A stretch of DNA of 64,000 bases from Fasciola hepatica. Taxonomy: Eukaryota; Platyhelminthes; Trematoda; Plagiorchiida; Fasciolidae. The stretch covers positions 961,501 through 1,025,500 of the forward strand of contig CANUEZ040000029.1 of assembly GCA_948099385.1 (NCBI GenBank), read 5' to 3'. Under the pieces are notes generated by a model. That model was not told the origin of the DNA. It saw nothing but the letters and a program-made list of their open reading frames with translations, and did not search any database. A program made the position numbers and the translations under genes. Shown one piece after another: positions 58,249-64,000 of the stretch (its first letter is position 1; every line of letters begins with the position of its first letter).

Positions 58249-58631
58249 GATTTTATACGTACGCAATGGATGAGAGTATTAGAAAGGAATTCCTCCCGCA
58301 GTATTTGTCTTCTGAATCGTTTATTCAAATTCACCAGGGGGTTTGATAGTTTCGCCTTCAAACTGTTCGCCAACAAAGCTTACTTTAAACCGGTCAGATC
58401 TGATTCGCGAAACCAAGACGTAACTCAACGCGTTTACAGTGCAAAGATCTCATCTTGTGCTTCTAAATGGGGTTTTATGCGACAAATGCTTAGAGATAGA
58501 AGGTCACATTGTTCCGCCAAACAAAACACACTACCAAGTCTGCAAGTGTTCGCCTACCGGCAATATGCTAAGCTTGAAAAATGAGTTGGGGAAAAGTTCA
58601 CTCACTTTTTATTCTCGAACTCCTCAAATAA
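58249..58631 (+). CDS. Candidate host exon with ambiguous frame
   Basis: A strong acceptor (atttttcttgcag, ending 58248) and a donor GTAAGT at 58632-58637 frame this block. One frame is open for 111 codons from the acceptor but meets TGA at 58582-58584. Another is open for the last 190 bp and carries a cysteine cluster (GVLCDKCLEIEGHIVPPNKT then YQVCKC) that could bind a metal or form disulphides. Only the first frame would splice in phase into the exon at 58719. Either a frameshift has occurred or an internal splice site was missed. I recognise no family. Confidence 0.35.
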
Positions 58632-58718
58632 CAGTAAGTAGGATTAACCTAATGGATGTCAAGCAGGTTGGGTTTGTTCAAGGGATAACTGTCACAGTGC
58701 AAAAATTATGATTCCCAG

Positions 58719-58844
58719 GTATTTTTATCAACATGGAAGGACAACGTGTGCTTTTAAACATCTCATTAAATAGCAGAATCAGTGCAGATATATCAAGCGG
58801 AAAGGTCACATCAGTTTTAGAAGATGATATCATGAAACATTGCC
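58719..58844 (+). CDS. Candidate host exon
   Basis: A 126-bp stop-free block lies between acceptor attcccag (58717-58718) and donor GTAAGT at 58845-58850. It reads IFINMEGQRVLLNISLNSRI then SADISSGKVTSVLEDDIMKH, with two bases before and one after the whole codons; the two other frames contain stops. Both splice sites are near consensus. I recognise no domain. It is probably part of the same gene as the block at 58249. Confidence 0.5.
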
Positions 58845-58854
58845 GTAAGTTGGT

Positions 58855-59225
58855 GAATGGGGGAAAAGAATTTCATGTCTTTTGATGAAAAGTAAGAAAA
58901 AAATAGTGAGGATAGGAATAGTTTGATTTCTCCCATTTGTGAAACCCTGACTACGCGATTCTGTTGTAGCCTTTTCTTATTTCGACACGTCTTGTTGTGA
59001 GGGACAGTAGAAGAGGATTCGATTCTTGTGGGGTTTGAAATAGGAGTTGATAAGCGCAGGTCTCAAAGGTTAGTTAGTCTTTTCTATGAGCAACGTTGAA
59101 CGGGCCATCCTTCTGACAGGAAGCAAAACATTCAACAATTTTAGTTGGTTTCATGAGTACTTTTATAACACATGATATATCATGAATGTCACAAAAGGTA
59201 CCGGAAGGCTTAGACATTTCAAAAA
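58855..59225. other. No gene recognised
   Basis: Intron-like sequence between the candidate exon and the inverted duplication. Confidence 0.5.
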
Positions 59226-59230
59226 TTCAA

Positions 59231-59375
59231 TCAAAACCGATAGAAAACATAAATAGCGAGATACAAGCGTTTCTTTCAATCTTCTCAATCGCGTACGTGA
59301 AACATGCGGATTCGTATTCGAACAGAGCACAAAGCAAAACAATGGAATGGACTGTCGAACGAAATTAGGGAACGG
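59231..59375 (+). repeat. Inverted duplication, left arm
   Basis: About 145 bp matching the reverse complement of 59641-59785 with scattered mismatches. Read on the plus strand, this arm gives IAYVKHADSYSNRAQSKTME followed by WTV in an open frame; the other arm gives the same peptide on the minus strand. The peptide conservation suggests duplicated coding sequence rather than a plain non-coding hairpin. Confidence 0.75.
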
Positions 59376-59640
59376 CCCGATTAACCTGACTGACTATCTC
59401 CACGGCAAACACACATTGTGGGTCAAAATTTTCTGTGCACACAGTGGAGGCTTAAGTCTACTTATCAACACAGCCTGACAAAAGGCTAGGAGTTTGGGTT
59501 CCCATTCCGTGCAGTCACTCGGAACGCTTGATCCGGATCAATCCGATGACGGAAGGTCACAAGGTGTTTCGCAATCGATAAAGCTGAGTTTCTCGTGGTC
59601 GTTTGTTGTCCTTGGCGGTATCCAATCAGGTTCGCCGAAC

Positions 59641-59785
59641 CGTTCCCTAATTTCGCTCGACACGGTCTATTCCATTGTTTTGCTCTGTGCTCTATTCGAA
59701 TACGAATCAGCATGTTTCACGTACGCGATTAAGAAGATTAAAAAAATGCTTGCATCTCGCAATTTATGTCTTCTATCTGTTTTAA
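59641..59785 (-). repeat. Inverted duplication, right arm
   Basis: Partner of 59231-59375. On the minus strand the frame containing HADSYSNRAQSKTME meets a stop where the left arm has a Trp codon. Beyond it the same frame is open through SSEIRERFGEPDWIPPRTTN and KLSFIDCETPCDL into the spacer, so more of the ancestral coding sequence may survive on this side. Confidence 0.75.
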
Positions 59786-59789
59786 TGAA

Positions 59790-60650
59790 CTGGGTCAAGG
59801 GGACACAATGTTTCAAAACTGAGTTAAAAACTAATGAAATAGATCATATGTTTACAGCTGTGTTGTGAAAGCATGTGTAAATGAGTCTACACTAAACGCT
59901 TAGCAAATAACCGTTCCTGGCATTTCCGGGGAATTCAGTGCATAAAATCGGTGGCATACTGTTCTTGTGAAGCAGCTATTATTAATAATATTATTACTAA
60001 TATTGTTACTTTTATTACTATTACTATTCAGTTGAATTTAATTGCTCTTTCGCTACATTTATTCTTTCTTTGACTGACCGGGACCCATTTAAAAAAAATC
60101 AAGGCTCTTTCGCTCTGATATTTTCGTTAGTTTATTGTTAATGGATAGAAAATCTGGCCTCACTGAAGTTGGCGAAATAGGTTATTGCCTAATCCTATAA
60201 AATAAAGGACAAATTTAGTTCACAGAGTGATGCAGGTCGTACCTTCAATTGTCAGCGTTGTTACCTGTTTGTCCACCGTAAGTATTTCCGTAATTTTATC
60301 AAATTTGCCTGAAGATAAATGAAGGTAAAAATGCAAAATATGAATGGCAGTGAAAGGATCAATGAGTTAACTTCAAAGCGTGACCAGCTTAGTTTTCCAC
60401 GTACCGGAATCTCCTGATTTGAATGAGATGAAATTTCCTTTATATTCAGCCAAGTCTACAAAACGATGATACATCGATAGGATAGCATTGAGTTTCAAAC
60501 TACTGGGATAATTTTTGTGTGTTCAGTAAGCTTTGTCTGTATTTCAGTGCGTGGTACTTGCCAATTGGCATCCATGTGATTCTGATTGACTGTGATTCAA
60601 TGATGAAACTACATAGGAAACACACAGAAAATGAAACATTTCAAACTTAG
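59790..60650. other. No gene recognised; ATT-rich repeat
   Basis: Contains an imperfect (ATT/TTA)n repeat at about 59977-60028. Otherwise AT-rich sequence 3' of the minus-strand gene. Confidence 0.6.
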
Positions 60651-60663
60651 TTCAACTATTTAC

Positions 60664-60859
60664 CGTGTTTTCTTGTTCCCCGGATTAGTTTCGTTTGGCA
60701 TTTAAAAATTCTTTCCCCCATCGAATCTATTTCATCAGTCGTAAGATCATTTGGAGAAAAAAGACTTGTTTTTATAAGTTCAGCAGGTGGACATTCCAAC
60801 GGATACGTTAGGAAACTGAGTTTATTCTCCATTCCCATGAGAAGGAAACAATGGTGTAA
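60664..60859 (-). CDS. Membrane protein gene, exon E
   Basis: On the minus strand, 196 bp follow acceptor aaaatcccag and end at donor GTAAAT (60658-60663). The block starts in phase 0 and ends one base into a codon. It reads LHHCFLLMGMENKLSFLTYP, CPPAELIKTSLFSPNDLTTD and IFKCQTKLIRGTRKH. It follows exon D after a 121-bp intron with matching phase. No domain is recognised. It is soluble in character after the short hydrophobic start, so it may be a cytoplasmic or luminal loop of the membrane protein. The gene continues beyond the donor; the next exon was not found before 59.8 kb. Confidence 0.6.
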
Positions 60860-60980
60860 CTGGGATTTTCCGTTACAAAATAGGGATAGAAAGACTTTGC
60901 TTGGGATGTTTTTGGTAATTGTTATCCAAATTAGAAATACCAATTGGGTTTGCATTGGATAAGACCATAGCCTGACTTAC

Positions 60981-61165
60981 CTCTTGTCCAATAGTGAACC
61001 ATCTAGGGAAATCTTCTGGCTTACATCCAAATGTTCGTAGTTTCAGGTTATGTTGATAAGTAGTAGTCCAAACTTTATCCCATAAAGTGAGCAAAATAAC
61101 AAATAGTAAGAAAATCACATGTATTAGATTGGTAACGATCCAGGTCTCTGTAAATTGGTGACATT
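60981..61165 (-). CDS. Membrane protein gene, exon D with transmembrane helix
   Basis: The donor GTAAGT (60975-60980) is perfect. The acceptor is either ttcatgtag (exon from 61165) or atttacag (from 61147); both leave two bases before whole codons. The open frame reads TETWIVTNLIHVIFLLFVIL and LTLWDKVW, a hydrophobic helix of about 22 residues, then KLRTFGCKPEDFPRWFTIGQ before the donor in phase 0. Its entry phase matches the exit of exon C and its exit phase matches exon E. This is the anchor of a membrane protein whose upstream exons look extracellular. Confidence 0.62.
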
Positions 61166-61505
61166 CTACATGAAATAGTAATGCGCATATTCTGGAGCAG
61201 CACAACTCACGGCTGATTTTGCGTTCAATGGAAACTCCTGTACTTTATCGGTTGCAAATACTTGAATTCGTATTAGTATCACAAGAGGTGATCTGCCCGA
61301 TATACTCCCATCGTTTTATTGTCAGTGAAGTGACCAAAAACTTTATTGTAAAAAAACCGTAATGCCTTTTTCACTGTGAATCCAGTTGCTGAGTATATTC
61401 CAAGCGGATTTATTTCCGATAATACAGTAACAACTTAACATGCATATATAAACTGGTCATCTTAAACAGAGAACACGTTTTCCTGGCATCCAAAACGAAC
61501 GTGAC

Positions 61506-61650
61506 CTGTAACATTTATGAAGTGGAAGGGTGTCATGTTTGCAGATGCCAGAAAGTTGTGAAACTTATCATTCAGCTCTGCCACTTCTCGTTGCTTACAC
61601 TCATTGCTCAGAGTGTGACTGATGTTAACCGCGAAAAAGTACAAACTATA
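61506..61650 (-). CDS. Membrane protein gene, exon C
   Basis: An open block reading YFFAVNISHTLSNECKQREV, AELNDKFHNFLASANMTPF and HFINVT, ending at a moderate donor (acag/GTCACG) one base into a codon. It carries N-glycosylation sequons (NIS, NMT, NVT) and a cysteine, as expected of an extracellular domain. The 5' border near 61650 is uncertain: AG candidates there do not match the phase-0 exit of exon B. Confidence 0.5.
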
Positions 61651-61727
61651 CGTTCCATCCCACCTCCTCGTTAAATCAAATAGTTTTTGGTCAGTTTATA
61701 TTTCATTATTCGCATTGAATATGCAAC

Positions 61728-61879
61728 CTGAAATAGATCGTGGATGACGAGCCCCCTCGCAAAAGAAGCACAAACCAATTGACAAACTGAACTCCCTTCG
61801 GTATTCAAAGTGGCATTCTTCAGATTGATCACCGGTGAACTACGGTTTGATCGTGGATTTTCAGAATTCATTTCAAATT
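61728..61879 (-). CDS. Membrane protein gene, exon B
   Basis: 152 bp lie between acceptor ctgaataacag and donor cag/GTTGCA. Two bases complete a codon begun by exon A, followed by 50 whole codons: SENPRSNRSSPVINLKNATL, NTEGSSVCQLVCASFARGL and VIHDLFQ. The sequons NRS and NAT and two cysteines fit an extracellular segment. The donor is weak. Confidence 0.5.
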
Positions 61880-62015
61880 CTGTTATTCAGGAAAAGTTGA
61901 TTGAGGATTGAAACAGAGGAAGGGACAATTTTTTACTGATGGCAATGGTGGAATATTTCGGTAGGAAAGTCATTCTTTGTTCGTTCGCTGAATGAATAAA
62001 ATACTGGTTTTTAAC

Positions 62016-62233
62016 CAGTTTTTGCTGCATTGTCAAATATTAAATAGCAATATCCTAGATGCAACAAGTCACAAGCACGACATTCAATTGGGAAGTGAGT
62101 ATGGTAGGTAAAACTCTCGATTTTGAACTCACTCATCATGTCCACTTTACCCGAAACTGTTGAACGAAAATAAAATTGCATAGGAACATTTACACTCGAA
62201 ATGCTTGCATTGGTCTCACAGTGTTTATTCTGT
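62016..62233 (-). CDS. Membrane protein gene, exon A
   Basis: 218 bp follow the acceptor tttttcattcccag. One base completes a codon, then 72 codons read KHCETNASISSVNVPMQFYF, FKIESFTYHTHFPIECRACD and LLHLGYCYLIFDNAAKT, and one base is left at donor g/GTTAAA. This plus the two bases of exon B completes a codon. Five cysteines and one sequon point to a secreted or extracellular domain. The donor is weak. Earlier exons probably lie further up the minus strand. Confidence 0.52.
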
Positions 62234-62239
62234 CTGGGA

Positions 62240-63400
62240 ATGAAAAACAAACTTACTTCTTCTTGTGTTTGTACCGTATCCAGTTACGATTAGTGTATGG
62301 AAAAGAACGAGGGTAAACCAAATCAACAACATGCTGACTGCAAAGGGACAAATGGCCAAATGCATGACAATAATATATACGAAAAGATGGTGATAGGCTA
62401 GCGACAGAATTCTTAGCTAATCAATAAGTGATACGATTGCCAGTGATTGGAAAGCGCACACGTTCTGCTAAGAAGACTGCGTCAATACGAGGACTGTAAA
62501 AATGCGGCATTGTGAAATACCATTAGTTTTGTCATGATCAAAAAGGCTTTTTCATAAAGATCCAGTACGGTAACGACTGGCAGTTACATTTGACGTTCAA
62601 GAGAATATGTCTTGCTTTTCAGTGTGAAAATGTGGTAACGGAACAAATATTTTGTTGGCGTGTGTGAGAAAGAAAAACGACACCACGTATGAGAATCTTG
62701 CGTAAACAGTTTTACTGCTTGGCAGGCACGATGCCGCTGAAAACATGCAGAAACCTATTTAAAAAAGTAGTACGGACTGGAACAAATTCAAGTTATCGAT
62801 ATATATAGACGATGCAAATTACACTGCAAAAAACCTATGTACAATTGTGATTGATATCCGCGATTGTCATTGTCGTATAATACTAGGACAACCAATCAAT
62901 ATCTCGCCTATGCGTATACAAGCCCGCTCCAATGCTGCTTCATCGGGGACTGCTGACTAACGGTCCTGTTATGTGTCCATTGGCATTTTTTGTTTGCGTG
63001 TGAAAGCACATACAACTCAGTTATTTTATTTGCATTCGGACTCACTTACTTTCTTGCCTTCGGGCTTGTGACTTACTAGCCGGCTATACTTTACCGGCAT
63101 TTGAATTCTTACAAATAAATAGAGTGCATCAATCAATTGTTCTTCTGCTGATGAATATAGAAACAACAACTGTGATTAGATACTTAGGCAGAAAGAGGCC
63201 CATTGGGAAAAATGATATCTAGAGACAGATGGCCAGATGCGGGTATCCACCAACGTCAGCTGCGTCAGATCCGGTAATTAGTTATACAGTCTGCTTCAGT
63301 TTTCTATAACGCTCGTAGTTTCGCATGTTTACGTAAGTCATATTTAGCTCATAGTAGAAGATTCGCAGATCTGGAACTTTATACGTCTGCTACTCCTTCA
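62240..63400. other. Probable intron or upstream sequence of the minus-strand gene
   Basis: No recognised exon, repeat or RNA gene. Confidence 0.45.
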
Positions 63401-63403
63401 TGT

Positions 63404-63560
63404 TTAGTTTTTGTAAGGCCACATAAGTGGCCCTGCGGTCGAATAGAAGCCAATATGCAGTTCGCCTAGGTAATATTTCACTCGCCATCCGTGACATACA
63501 GGAGTGAGTGTGTACACACAATTATTCACTTGCAAGTGGTTTACTAATAAGGTCAAAAAA
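63404..63560 (-). CDS. Possible upstream exon of the minus-strand gene
   Basis: On the minus strand a strong pyrimidine-rich acceptor (catttttttgaccttattag) precedes an open frame reading NHLQVNNCVYTLTPVCHGWR, VKYYLGELHIGFYSTAGPL and MWPYKN to a stop at about 63404-63406. Two cysteines and the lack of charge clusters fit an extracellular domain. The frame also extends upstream through a hydrophobic stretch (LEILVFIFLTLLV) like a signal peptide, but no ATG is in phase, so that stretch is better read as the intron's pyrimidine tract. No consensus donor before the stop was identified. Confidence 0.3.
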
Positions 63561-63604
63561 ATGAAAACTAAGATTTCCAAATTAATTTGTGCAATCCACA
63601 ATTA

Positions 63605-64000
63605 CGCGTCGACCAAATCTTTGTGGACATTTCACAGTGGTAATGGTATCACACTGTAAGGATCAAATCAGAGGCAAACAGCTCTGTGAGGTTAGCAAGT
63701 AAAGCATTCAGGCTTTGACACGGGGTCGGGCCCTATCTCACTGAGATCATTTAAGGAGACGGCTGGCTGCAGTTCATCCACTTAAAAGTAAAACTGTCAC
63801 CTTTAGGTCCATTTAAATGAGGAGTTGGCAGCGGCGCCTGGAAAATAGTTATGTTTTGAAATTATCATTGTATCTTCAGCCAGATATATCGATTTCATTC
63901 ATTTATATTTTAAATAATTCCTTCGGTCTTTAGTTTTCCTTGTTCGGGCACACTTAGGAAATCTCCCCGAGCATGAACTAACATTTCGGACAAAAGCCCA
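63605..64000. other. No gene recognised
   Basis: Short frames only. Confidence 0.5.

Noticed and set aside
1..64000. CRISPR arrays, rRNA genes, LTR retrotransposon polyproteins, viral genes
   Set aside because: No regular spacer repeats, no rRNA-like conserved blocks, and no protease, integrase or capsid motifs were seen on either strand.

Overview
The window is eukaryotic, repeat-dense nuclear DNA, most probably from a parasitic flatworm and perhaps a large-genome cestode or trematode. The reasons are AT-leaning non-coding sequence with long (TA)n tracts, GT-AG exons separated by introns of about 100 bp, Penelope-like, CR1-like and RTE-like retroelements, a metazoan Helitron, and a tRNA-derived SINE carrying a hammerhead-ribozyme-like tail of the kind known in schistosome SINEs. 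The species call is inference. There are no bacterial operons, rRNAs or CRISPR arrays, and nearly all long open frames are transposon relics or chance.

Layout. 1-5.4 kb: mostly unassigned, with a Tc1/IS630-type transposase scrap between inverted repeats (2.5-3.4 kb). 5.4-7 kb: a rearranged Penelope-like element (PLE A) among (TA)n tracts. 7.1 kb: SINE copy. 11-12.6 kb: a dispersed repeat followed by the 3' half of PLE C. 15.8-18.8 kb: CR1-like reverse transcriptase relic, the inverted partner of the 11-kb repeat, a LINE C-terminal scrap and an RTE-like endonuclease relic. 20.9-21.9 kb: two partial PLEs head to tail (PLE D). 22.9-23.6 kb: another CR1-like relic. 24.3 kb: a candidate host exon. 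26.5-27.2 kb: PLE E. 30.2-32.8 kb: PLE F, the best-preserved element. 33-46 kb: mostly unassigned, with a GC-rich exon-like block, a candidate micro-exon, two SINE-type relics and a SINE with hammerhead architecture (44.6 kb).

46.4-51.07 kb: a Helitron that has lost most of its Rep region, is interrupted by PLE G, contains a fold-back hairpin and keeps a recognisable hairpin plus CTAG 3' terminus. 55.1-57.0 kb: a minus-strand CR1-like ORF2 relic in one frame broken only by stop codons. 58.2-58.9 kb: candidate plus-strand host exons. 59.2-59.8 kb: an inverted duplication whose two arms read as the same peptide. 60.66-62.23 kb: the best candidate host gene, five minus-strand exons of an unidentified membrane protein, with matching phases at three of the four junctions.

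The window therefore shows two host gene fragments embedded in successive layers of mobile elements. PLEs are the most numerous (copies A and C to G), form at least two 3'-UTR subfamilies, appear to have seeded some of the (TA)n microsatellites, and include one pair (C and F) similar enough to suggest recent activity. Element identities rest on reading protein motifs by eye; no database search was possible.
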